From Myxococcales bacterium (GTDB taxonomy: Bacteria; Myxococcota; B64-G9): a DNA stretch of 64,000 nucleotides. A program made the translations under genes and the position numbers. Of this stretch, positions 42,496 through 49,953 are shown one piece after another. Below the pieces are notes generated by a model that worked only from the letters and a program-made list of their open reading frames with translations, did not search any database and was not told the origin of the DNA. How positions within the stretch are numbered: the stretch's first letter is position 1; every line of letters begins with the position of its first letter. The DNA lies in NCBI GenBank assembly GCA_012798435.1, contig JAAZNF010000051.1, positions 62,001 to 126,000 on the forward strand, given 5' to 3'.

Positions 42496-43832
42496 GCTCC
42501 GACCTCGAAACCCGTTGCCGATATCCGTATCTCACCGGCGTGTATCTGGCGTTGAACGCCATTCCGGACGCTTACCTCGTGGTGGACGGCCCCAACTGCG
42601 TGTTCTTTCGCAGCGCCCAGATTCAGGGAAATCACGACTGGTGGTCCGATCTTGTGCGAAGTGATGGCCTCCACCGGGTGGCGGACACCGACTGCACCAC
42701 CGAGCGGGCGGCCATCGGGGACTCACGCCTGTTGCTGGAGCGGTTGCAGGAGGTGGCCCGGCTGCCCGATGCGAAGGTGATCTTGCTCAGCGCCATGGCC
42801 ATGGTGTCACTCACCGGAAAACAGTACGATCGCATCTTGTCTCAGCTCAATCCTCGCCCGAAGGTGCCGGTGTTGTTCGTTCCTCCCGGCTCCTTGAGCG
42901 GAGACTGGCTCGCGGGCTACGCCGCGGTCATGGATACGTTGGCGCGGGGTCTTTCCCTGAAGAGAATGCGCCGCGATCCGCGGCAGGTTGCTATCGTTGG
43001 GTATTTCTGGGATCGCAACGAGGCCGACCATCGAGGCAACCTGGCGGAGCTTCGGCGCCTGCTGGCCGGGCTCGATTTGCGTTTGACCTCTTGCTGGCTG
43101 TCGGGCACCGGCGTCCGTGGTTTGCAGGACATCGCCAAGGCGCAGACGATCTTGAGCTTTCCGTATGCCAGAGCCGCCGCTCGTATTCTCGCCCGGCGCA
43201 CCGGCGCCACACTGGTGGAATGCGATCTCCCGGTGGGTCTCGAGGCAACCTGTGCCTGGTTACGAGAGGTGAGCCGCGCCACACGAAGGCAAGACCGGGC
43301 AGAGGCGATGATCGAAAAAGAACTATCAGACGTCGTCCCGCGGCTCCAATGGCTGCTCCCGTTCGCCCTTCAGGGACGGCGCGCGCTGTTGCTGGGTGAC
43401 GCGCATCTGATGAGCGCCCTGACGAAGGCTCTTCTCGAGGTGGGAGTGGACACGGCGCTCAGGGTGTTTTGGAACGATCCTCGACCCGGAACACCGACGG
43501 CAGACGCACGAACCGTCGTGGGACCGAGCCACCGCGAGCTCGCCCAGCAGCTCGGTCGAATCATGGAAAACGAAGGTGTGGATCTGGCCCTGTCCAATAG
43601 CGACGGCTTGTTGTTCCTGTTGCGACAACAAACACCTCCGGCCGTCGTGGAGATTGGGTATCCTTCGTACCACACCCATTTCTTCCACGATGCTCCGTTC
43701 ATGGGTTTTCGCGGGATGCTGGGGCTGATCCAGCGCCTTTCCAACAGCCTGGCTCAAAAGGCGCTCCATGATGGCGCTCGCCGTCAAAACGGGGGCTTGC
43801 TGCCCCCCAGAAAGAAATTGCCGCTACCTTGA
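42492..43832 (+). CDS. Nitrogenase-like component-1 second subunit
   Basis: 446 residues. The N-terminus CRYPYLTGVYLALNAIPDAY is the usual start of a component-1 fold; Cys9, Cys36 (DGPNCVFFRS) and Cys68 (DTDCTTERAAIGD) take the places of the cluster ligands. Later segments VAIVGYFWDRNEADHRGNLA, SCWLSGTG and VVEIGYPSYHTHFFHDAP are the Rossmann-like cofactor domains; the last is close to the NifK/BchB end motif. The start overlaps the previous stop (ATGA), so the pair should be made in equal amounts. It is closer in length and layout to BchN/NflD-type proteins than to NifK. The substrate is unknown. Confidence 0.82.
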   Translation: MSSDLETRCRYPYLTGVYLALNAIPDAYLVVDGPNCVFFRSAQIQGNHDWWSDLVRSDGLHRVADTDCTTERAAIGDSRLLLERLQEVARLPDAKVILLSAMAMVSLTGKQYDRILSQLNPRPKVPVLFVPPGSLSGDWLAGYAAVMDTLARGLSLKRMRRDPRQVAIVGYFWDRNEADHRGNLAELRRLLAGLDLRLTSCWLSGTGVRGLQDIAKAQTILSFPYARAAARILARRTGATLVECDLPVGLEATCAWLREVSRATRRQDRAEAMIEKELSDVVPRLQWLLPFALQGRRALLLGDAHLMSALTKALLEVGVDTALRVFWNDPRPGTPTADARTVVGPSHRELAQQLGRIMENEGVDLALSNSDGLLFLLRQQTPPAVVEIGYPSYHTHFFHDAPFMGFRGMLGLIQRLSNSLAQKALHDGARRQNGGLLPPRKKLPLP

Positions 43833-43858
43833 CAATTGACAACGGTTTTCTCTAGTAT
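43829..43858 (+). promoter_or_regulatory. Promoter for the His-Xaa-Ser repeat peptide gene
   Basis: TTGACA at 43829-43834 and TAGTAT at 43853-43858 with an 18-bp spacer, overlapping the stop of the previous gene. A second TTGACA begins at 43836. The peptide can therefore be made apart from the enzymes, as precursor genes often are. Confidence 0.5.
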
Positions 43859-43901
43859 CTCATAGAACAGGGTGTAAGGCATTCCGCTGGAGGAGTAACC
43901 C

Positions 43902-44285
43902 ATGGCGAGAAAAAAGCTTCCGAAGCCAGAGAAGCGCTTGGATGCCTATCTTACTCCAGGTGAGAAGAAGTTGACCCGGCGTGACCTGGTCGCGAAGTCT
44001 GGAACCGCCCTGGTCCTGGCGGCAGGTGCTTCTGCCCTCATGAAAGCCAAGGGTGCCCAAGCCAACATTCTTCCTGCTGACGGCCAACTCCCCAAGGGCA
44101 GAGGGAAAAGGGGCCTTTCGACCAAGGAACTTTCTCACTGTTCGCACGGGTCCCACGGTTCGCACGGCTCCCACGGCTCGCACGGCTCCCACGGCTCGCA
44201 CGGCTCCCACGGCTCGCACGGCTCCCACGGCTCGCACGGGTCCCACGGCTCGCACGGGTCCCACGGCTCGCACGGGTCCTGGTAG
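43902..44285 (+). CDS. hxsA: His-Xaa-Ser repeat precursor peptide with twin-arginine-like leader
   Basis: 127 residues. An N-terminal basic part leads to LTRRDLVAKSGTALVLAAGA, where Arg26-Arg27 and a mild hydrophobic stretch resemble a Tat signal; a cleavage site is likely after GAQA (residue 54). A Lys/Gly-rich spacer and LSHC (Cys80) follow. The C-terminus is fifteen Ser-His-Gly units and ends Ser-Trp. This is the His-Xaa-Ser layout of HxsA, the presumed substrate of HxsB. Tat export would fit a folded, metal-loaded peptide. CTGGAGGAGTAACCC precedes the ATG. The next gene, on the other strand, ends 11 bp after it. Confidence 0.8.
   Translation: MARKKLPKPEKRLDAYLTPGEKKLTRRDLVAKSGTALVLAAGASALMKAKGAQANILPADGQLPKGRGKRGLSTKELSHCSHGSHGSHGSHGSHGSHGSHGSHGSHGSHGSHGSHGSHGSHGSHGSW
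44142..44276 (+). repeat. Fifteen tandem 9-bp units encoding Ser-His-Gly
   Basis: Each unit reads TCN-CAC-GGN; the Ser codon alternates TCG and TCC, so the DNA period is 18 bp. CAC is used for every His. The near-identity shows recent expansion by slippage, so copy number probably varies between strains. Confidence 0.9.
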
Positions 44286-44296
44286 CCGCCAGCGTC

Positions 44297-46102
44297 TTAT
44301 CGTTTTTCAAGCCGCAATAGCCAAAGAGTGCTGGACGTGTCTGCGGGGGAGTAGAACCGGCCAAGGCGCATCCCGGGCAGGTTTTCGGCGAGGCTTAAGA
44401 TCTCCTCGGGCATCAGGGTCCTGTAGTGTTCGAAGGCAAGCCGGCGGCTTGCCTTCAACCGCTTCAGGTCGTCAGGAAGCCGTTCCAGGCCGAACACGAC
44501 GTCGTCCGCGAGCAATAGAGTCCCACGAGGAGCGGTAAGTTGCGCGAGCCTCTCCAGTGACTTTCGCAACGAAGGCAGATGGGCCAGGCTGCGCAGCGCC
44601 AGCACTGCGTCGAATCGCTGCCGTGAAAGACGAGAAAGCCCGAGGGAACCCTTGACCACCTGAGCCCATGAGCGGTCCCGGCGTGGGAGCCGGCCCGGTC
44701 TGGGATCGATTCCAAGAAAACGCAAACGGCCCTGGCGCCCAAGCGGTTCGAGTGCATGGAGGTACGGCATCGATCCGCAACCGACATCGAGCACGTTGCC
44801 CGAAAGGCGGCCGAGTTCTGTGCCAAGGATGCCTTCTGCTTGCGAGAAAGAGGGCCGCTCCTCTGGTTGGTACAATCCTGGGCATTGTTGCCGGTAACAG
44901 GGACAGCGGCGACATTCATTGTGCGGCACGAGTTTTTGGAGATCTTTGGAAAAGTCTTGCGGGACCAGACGTCCCTTGGCCAGCCGGTAGATCTGCTCCC
45001 AGTCACCGATGGCAGCACTCAACGTCTCGTCGGAGAAATCGAAGGACTCCACCTGGCAACGGAAGACGCGGCCCTTCTTGTAAGATAAAAGAAGACCGCG
45101 CACCGGGTCCGGTGGTGGGCGATATCCGGCGCGGATTGCGCATCGACTTGGCACCAGGGGCTCGGAGGAATGGCCTCGGATCAGGTTGAATGAATTCGGG
45201 CCTGCACGTTTGATCGGACGAAGTTCGTGAGGGCCTCGGCGCTCGAGATACCCGCGGAAAACCCCCCGACACTTGCGGCGCAGACTACATTCCAGGCACA
45301 CGGGCGCGTGGGTGCGGTGACGATCATCGATCGGATGCCAACCCTCCTCGAAGGCCTCTGACATGAGGAAGAAACCGTCTTCACGCAGCGCTGCTTCGTC
45401 CTGCTCGAAACCCGGCATCAGGCACAAGGGAAAGCCATCCCAGGCCAACCGCCAGCTCTCCGGCTTGCTGCGGGTCGCCTCCAAAACGCGCCGCACCGCT
45501 GATGCCGCCTCGGAGATCCTCGGAACAACCGCCGAGAACTCGTCGAGAGCGTTGCCTTCGGGCTCGACAAAAGAGAACTTCAATCTGAAGCGGTCAGGGG
45601 AGGGGAGAATAGCGATGATGTTGTCCAGACGGGGCATCACATGAGCAGTCACAACGACGTTGACTGTGAGCTTTGGGACAGAAAGGTCCGCAAGGCCATG
45701 AATCGCCGTTAGGGTCTGGACGAACGAGCGGGTTTGTGTCACGGCATCGTGTGTGGCCGCATCCGGCCCGCATAGAGAAAGCTGAACGTAATCCAGTGGA
45801 AGACGTACGAGCCTCTCCATGAAATCCGGGTAAGCCAACATCCTGCCGTTGGTGACAAGGCCCATGCTCATCTTGTTCTTTTCAATCGATGTCGCGAGGC
45901 GGAAGAAATCATCACGGATGGTAGGCTCGCCACCGGAGAGCACCAGGGTCTCGGCTCCGAGCCGCCTGGCGAGCCCGATCTTTCTCTTCAGCTCCCGTGT
46001 CGAAGCATCGTGGCCGCGGTGAGGAGCGCTATGGCAGAACAAGCAGTTGTTGTTGCAGCGGTATCCGACTTTGAGGATGGCTTTTCGAAGCTGTCGGTTC
46101 AA
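44297..46102 (-). CDS. Radical SAM protein fused to a class I SAM methyltransferase
   Basis: 601 residues from a TTG start (the frame has no nearby ATG). The radical SAM motif is CNNNCLFC (Cys16, Cys20, Cys23), and GGEP is in LVLSGGEPTI. A first cysteine group (PVCLECSLRRKCRG) closes the barrel; a second, CRRCPCYRQQCPG, lies near residue 410. Then a Rossmann methyltransferase with VLDVGCGSMPYLHALEP and GIDPRPG follows to the end. Fusion suggests one peptide is modified at two sites or in two steps. It is convergent to the precursor gene, leaving 11 bp between the stops. Confidence 0.8.
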   Translation of the reverse strand: MNRQLRKAILKVGYRCNNNCLFCHSAPHRGHDASTRELKRKIGLARRLGAETLVLSGGEPTIRDDFFRLATSIEKNKMSMGLVTNGRMLAYPDFMERLVRLPLDYVQLSLCGPDAATHDAVTQTRSFVQTLTAIHGLADLSVPKLTVNVVVTAHVMPRLDNIIAILPSPDRFRLKFSFVEPEGNALDEFSAVVPRISEAASAVRRVLEATRSKPESWRLAWDGFPLCLMPGFEQDEAALREDGFFLMSEAFEEGWHPIDDRHRTHAPVCLECSLRRKCRGVFRGYLERRGPHELRPIKRAGPNSFNLIRGHSSEPLVPSRCAIRAGYRPPPDPVRGLLLSYKKGRVFRCQVESFDFSDETLSAAIGDWEQIYRLAKGRLVPQDFSKDLQKLVPHNECRRCPCYRQQCPGLYQPEERPSFSQAEGILGTELGRLSGNVLDVGCGSMPYLHALEPLGRQGRLRFLGIDPRPGRLPRRDRSWAQVVKGSLGLSRLSRQRFDAVLALRSLAHLPSLRKSLERLAQLTAPRGTLLLADDVVFGLERLPDDLKRLKASRRLAFEHYRTLMPEEILSLAENLPGMRLGRFYSPADTSSTLWLLRLEKR

Positions 46103-46216
46103 CTTCGCCCTCGCCCGACCAAGGCCGGGAACGACATCTTATGATAGACCCACTTGCAAAGGTAGTCCATCTCAACGAATCGTGATAAAAGGCAACTCAG
46201 GTGACTGAGGGCTCGG

Positions 46217-47155
46217 ATGAGCAGCGGCCAGAAATCCAGCAAAAAACCCCTTTCGGTCCCCGCTAGAATCGATCTGAAGATCGGTTTTGCCTGCAATAAC
46301 CGCTGCCGATTCTGTGTCCAGGGAGACAAGCGAGAGCGGTTTGGAAGACGCAGCGAGAACGAACTGCGAAAGATTCTCGAACAGAGCCGCGAGCGTTACG
46401 ACGGTGTGGTATTCACGGGTGGAGAGCCGACGCTGCACCCGGCGCTCGTCCGTTTGATCTCCGAGGCGCGACGGCTCAAGTATCGCTCGATCCAGATCCA
46501 GTCGAACGGCCGGATGTTCGCATATCGAGACCTGTGCATGCGGCTCGTAGAAGCTGGCGCCAACGAGTTCTCCCCGGCACTGCATGGTCACCGCGCCGAG
46601 TTGCACGACTTCCTGACGACGGTTGAGGGATCCTTCGAACAGACCGTGGCGGGTATTAGAAATCTCAAGCACCTCGGACAGTTCATAGTCACTAACAGTG
46701 TGATCACGCGGTCGAACTTCAGGCACCTTCCCCAACTGGCCGAACTACTTGTTGATCTTGGCGTCGATCAGTATCAGCTCGCTTTTGTCCACCCCGTAGG
46801 AACAGCGCTTTCCAACTTCTCTTCGATCGTCCCTCGATTCGAGATGATCGAGCCGTACGTCAAAGCCGCCCTGGATGTCGGGATATCATCTGACAAGACC
46901 GTGATGACGGAGGCAATTCCTCATTGTTTCATGGATGGTTACGAGGATTACATCGGAGAACGCATCATGCCTTCGACAAGGATTTTCGATGCAGAGGGAG
47001 TCATCGACGAGTACAGAAGATATCGTTTGGTCGAAGGCAAGGCCAAGGGACCGCCATGCGAAAAGTGCAAGAGAGACGATATCTGTGAAGGACCATGGAG
47101 GGAATATCCCGAAAGATATGGTTGGGAAGAATTTAGGTATTTCAAAAAGAAATAA
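46217..47155 (+). CDS. Radical SAM protein
   Basis: 312 residues. CNNRCRFC (Cys26, Cys30, Cys33) and FTGGEPTLHP are the radical SAM signatures; the C-terminal CEKCKRDDICEGPWREYPER forms a short auxiliary cysteine group and a conserved-looking end. It resembles other small peptide-modifying radical SAM enzymes. It does not match HxsC, whose TDRCNQLCLMC-type core and GLE motif are absent. The ATG is 114 bp from the divergent gene's TTG. GC content falls in the last third. Confidence 0.8.
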   Translation: MSSGQKSSKKPLSVPARIDLKIGFACNNRCRFCVQGDKRERFGRRSENELRKILEQSRERYDGVVFTGGEPTLHPALVRLISEARRLKYRSIQIQSNGRMFAYRDLCMRLVEAGANEFSPALHGHRAELHDFLTTVEGSFEQTVAGIRNLKHLGQFIVTNSVITRSNFRHLPQLAELLVDLGVDQYQLAFVHPVGTALSNFSSIVPRFEMIEPYVKAALDVGISSDKTVMTEAIPHCFMDGYEDYIGERIMPSTRIFDAEGVIDEYRRYRLVEGKAKGPPCEKCKRDDICEGPWREYPERYGWEEFRYFKKK

Positions 47156-47167
47156 ACATAATCATGC

Positions 47168-47180
47168 TTATGTAAACTAA
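47168..47180. repeat. 13-bp direct repeat, left copy
   Basis: TTATGTAAACTAA, ending with the first base of the radical SAM start codon at 47180; the identical sequence recurs at 48163-48175 after the gene. The two bracket a low-GC segment of about 1 kb. Confidence 0.6.
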
Positions 47181-48115
47181 TGGCCAACCTCGGATACATT
47201 CAAGTTACCAGAATCTGTAACCAGAAGTGTCTGTTCTGTTCTAATCCAGAAAACCAGCAGACATTATCTTCAGAAAAGGCTGTAGAACAGGCGAGAACTC
47301 TTCTGAAATCCGGGTACGATGGGGTGATCTTGACCGGAGGAGAACCAACTCTTCACCCCCGATTGAGAGAGATCATTAGAAGCTGTGTAAAACTGGGAAT
47401 AGCCGTTCGAATGATTACCAACGGACAGAGAACGGCGAACAGGCGATATCTCAAAGGCTTGATGGAAGCAGGTCTTGAACATCTCCATGTCTCTATTCAT
47501 TCGATGAAGGAGTCTGTTCAGGCTCATCTTACAGGAAACAGAGAGTCGCTAAAAAACATCAGGAAGACTCTTCGAATCGCTGGCAATCTCGGTCTTTCAT
47601 GTGATGTCAACACTGTGATCTGCGCCCAGAACGCCGCCCACCTCGACAAAAACGTAATCCAAATAGTGAGAGATTTCCCTCATGTTCGGCATTTCGTCTT
47701 CAACATGATTGACCCCAAAATGAACAGAGTGGAAGAGAACCCCCATACGGTTGCACGTCTTGCAGACGTCGAGTTGCCGCTATTCAGGGCGTTAAGATTT
47801 TTGAGTTCCGTTGGACGAACGTTTCGAGTCGAGCGCCTGCCACTCTGCTACATGACCGATTTCGCTTTCGCATCGACCGAGACTCGAAAGATTGTAAAAA
47901 AAGAGGAACGCACGGTTCATTTTCTCGATGAAAAAGGTTCGATCCGCCAGACAGATTTCTTTCACGAGAAGGGATTTGTGTGCAAGCGATGCTTTCTCGA
48001 TCATATCTGTGCTGGTCTTTACGATCTCGGCGGTAAATATCGAGAAGAAGAGCTCTACCCGGTCTTTGTTTCCCCGGAAGAAATCATCGAGATGATTCGA
48101 AGGCGCCGAGAATAA
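47180..48115 (+). CDS. Radical SAM protein in AT-rich DNA
   Basis: 311 residues. CNQKCLFC (Cys13, Cys17, Cys20) and LTGGEPTLHPR mark a radical SAM enzyme; an ICAGLYDLGGKYREEELYPV end and CKRCFLDHIC form the C-terminal cysteine group. The gene is much lower in GC than all neighbours and uses AGA/AAA/ATT codons freely, so it looks recently acquired from another genome. No good ribosome-binding site precedes the ATG, which overlaps the direct repeat. Its position suggests it belongs to the peptide cluster, but that is inference. Confidence 0.75.
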   Translation: MANLGYIQVTRICNQKCLFCSNPENQQTLSSEKAVEQARTLLKSGYDGVILTGGEPTLHPRLREIIRSCVKLGIAVRMITNGQRTANRRYLKGLMEAGLEHLHVSIHSMKESVQAHLTGNRESLKNIRKTLRIAGNLGLSCDVNTVICAQNAAHLDKNVIQIVRDFPHVRHFVFNMIDPKMNRVEENPHTVARLADVELPLFRALRFLSSVGRTFRVERLPLCYMTDFAFASTETRKIVKKEERTVHFLDEKGSIRQTDFFHEKGFVCKRCFLDHICAGLYDLGGKYREEELYPVFVSPEEIIEMIRRRRE

Positions 48116-48162
48116 TCGTTGAAGAATAATATCGATTTAGCTTTCGGGTCCTATAAGATATA

Positions 48163-48175
48163 TTATGTAAACTAA
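48163..48175. repeat. 13-bp direct repeat, right copy
   Basis: Second TTATGTAAACTAA, 48 bp after the radical SAM stop. See 47168-47180. Confidence 0.6.
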
Positions 48176-48234
48176 CGGTACACATCACACGGGGAGCACT
48201 TCAGGAATTCCGAACACGCTCCTCTTCCCTTGCC

Positions 48235-48648
48235 CTACTCAAGTAGTTTTTGGATCGTCGGCTGGTCGGCCGGCGGAAAATCGAAGCCCGAGAGCTCTGC
48301 GAGTTCGACCCAGCGAAAGTCCTGGACAGCGATCCGGCGAGGCGATTCTGAGGCCGGAATCTCACACCGGTAGACATGGAAATCCACGTCGAAGTCCGGA
48401 TAGCGATGGACCAAGCCCATGAACTCTTTGCCAACGGTCACTGCGACGCCAAGTTCTTCCTGGATCTCACGACGCAACGCCTGCGCGTCTGACTCGCCAG
48501 GTTCGACCTTGCCGCCGGGAAACTCCCACTTGAGCGGCATGAAAGCCTGGGGTCTGCGCTGGGTGATCAACACCTTGCCTCCAGACTCGATGAGTGCCGC
48601 TACGACTCGTACACACCTTCTGCATCCAGGCGTACCCGTATCCATCAT
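48235..48648 (-). CDS. mutT: MutT-type Nudix hydrolase (8-oxo-dGTP diphosphatase)
   Basis: 137 residues. The Nudix box is complete: GGKVEPGESDAQALRREIQE followed by ELGV. The strand before it (QAFMPLKWEFPGGK) and the C-terminal FRWVELAELSGFDFPPADQP match MutT proteins, which clear 8-oxo-dGTP from the nucleotide pool. The ATG at 48648 overlaps the stop of the preceding PQQ-repeat gene (ATGA), so I use it rather than the start at 48666. It ends the minus-strand unit starting near 50736. Confidence 0.9.
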   Translation of the reverse strand: MMDTGTPGCRRCVRVVAALIESGGKVLITQRRPQAFMPLKWEFPGGKVEPGESDAQALRREIQEELGVAVTVGKEFMGLVHRYPDFDVDFHVYRCEIPASESPRRIAVQDFRWVELAELSGFDFPPADQPTIQKLLE

Positions 48649-49919
48649 GGAACGATATCCAGACAATAGAGAGTTTCGCCGTTTGAAACCCAGAAGATAC
48701 GATTTCCCTCCACGGTCGGAGGCGATGTGGCGCCCTTCCCCGGGTTGAAAACCTGGGCCACTCTACCGCTACTCCGCTCCAGAACGATCAAAGAATACAC
48801 CGAGGAAGACACCAGCAGCCAGCGACCGGCGACCACCGGACGGCTCAGATCGCCCTTTTCGGACTTGAAAACCCACAGGACATGCGGTTTCCCAGAAGAT
48901 ACGTCGAGTGCCACGACCCTGGATTCTCCGTCGGAGACGTAGAGCGTGGATCCGCTGACCGCAGGGCTGGAAGCACCGACCAGCGGGAATCGCCAACGCT
49001 CGTCTAGCGTCGCGGGATCTAGTCCGAACACCCCCGTCGAAAAGGAAGCGACGATCAGGGTTCCATTGTGTATCAATGGTTCGGTATCGACGTCGGTGAA
49101 GCGATCCCCGCTTTGCGAGAGGTTTTTTATCGTGATCGCGTTGCCGTCGGCGAAGGAAAGCAATGCCACGGAACCATCGGCGAACCCGATGTAGATGCGA
49201 TCTTTTTCCACCAGTGGATTACCGGTGCCGGCAACCTTGAACCGTCCCACCGGCAGGTCCCTCTTGTAGGCCCACTTCCAATCCCCGCTTGCGATATCCA
49301 GTGCGATGAGGTTGTCGTTCCCCATCATGAAGAATACCCGGTCCGATGCAAATACCGGCCTGCCCACGAATGCTCCTTGAACCTTGTGTTGCCAGATCGT
49401 CTTGCCGTCGGTCTGGCGAAAGGCGCCGATCAGACCATCGCTGTTTCCGGCAGCGACAAGGTCGTTGGAGATTGCCGGCGTGGAATCGAAAGCCCCTCCT
49501 GAGACCTTCATCCAGATGGTACGGCCGTCCTCGGCGTCGAGACAGCGCAGGGTCCCGTCAAGACCGCCTACGAAAACCCTGCGCCCGTCGCGGCTCATGG
49601 CGGGAGCACCCATCCGGCGTGTCTCGATAGGAAAGTCCGAGTCGATGACTCCACTCTTGCCGAGGCCCGCGCGAGAATCGGATTCTGATGACTCCCGGAC
49701 AACGTTGGAGCGGCCCTCGAACAATGGCACTCGCCAACGCACCGAGACGACCCCGAGGTTCGAGGTCTGCTGCATGCCAGCGGCTTCGCGAAGCCAGGTA
49801 CCTCCCATCCGTGTGGAACTGTCAATGCCGGAGGTACAGGCTGCCACATGGCTCAGCATTCCCAGCGACGACAGCACGAGCCAGTAAATCGCGGGGATCG
49901 AATGGGCGGCAATCGGCAT
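48645..49919 (-). CDS. bamB: PQQ-repeat beta-propeller lipoprotein, BamB-like
   Basis: 424 residues. MPIAAHSIPAIYWLVLSSLG leads to a lipobox ending in HVAAC. The rest is a propeller of about seven blades with PQQ-type repeats (VFVGGLDGTLRCLDAEDGRT, LYVSDGESRVVALDVSSGKP). It follows a YfgM-like gene, and der lies near; in many Proteobacteria yfgM-bamB-der are neighbours. BamB is a periplasmic-face lipoprotein of the outer-membrane protein assembly machine. The frame starts with TTG at 49946, but the ATG at 49919 fits the signal peptide better. Confidence 0.75.
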   Translation of the reverse strand: MPIAAHSIPAIYWLVLSSLGMLSHVAACTSGIDSSTRMGGTWLREAAGMQQTSNLGVVSVRWRVPLFEGRSNVVRESSESDSRAGLGKSGVIDSDFPIETRRMGAPAMSRDGRRVFVGGLDGTLRCLDAEDGRTIWMKVSGGAFDSTPAISNDLVAAGNSDGLIGAFRQTDGKTIWQHKVQGAFVGRPVFASDRVFFMMGNDNLIALDIASGDWKWAYKRDLPVGRFKVAGTGNPLVEKDRIYIGFADGSVALLSFADGNAITIKNLSQSGDRFTDVDTEPLIHNGTLIVASFSTGVFGLDPATLDERWRFPLVGASSPAVSGSTLYVSDGESRVVALDVSSGKPHVLWVFKSEKGDLSRPVVAGRWLLVSSSVYSLIVLERSSGRVAQVFNPGKGATSPPTVEGNRIFWVSNGETLYCLDIVP

Positions 49920-49953
49920 CAGCGGCTTCTTTCCAGTGAACCCCAAAAAAACA

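Noticed and set aside
39570-43832. True nitrogen-fixing nitrogenase
   Set aside because: No nifB, nifE, nifN or other assembly genes are seen, the alpha-type subunit has a foreign N-terminal part and the cysteine spacing departs from NifDK.
43860-44273. Open frame with Val-Arg-Ala-Val-Gly repeats opposite the precursor peptide
   Set aside because: The repeats are only the complement of the Ser-His-Gly codons; there is no ribosome-binding site, and the plus-strand gene has one and a promoter.
44142-44276. CRISPR-like tandem array
   Set aside because: 9/18-bp units with no spacers, in frame inside a gene.
46217-48115. HxsC maturase
   Set aside because: Both small radical SAM proteins lack the HxsC core pattern; they are left unnamed.
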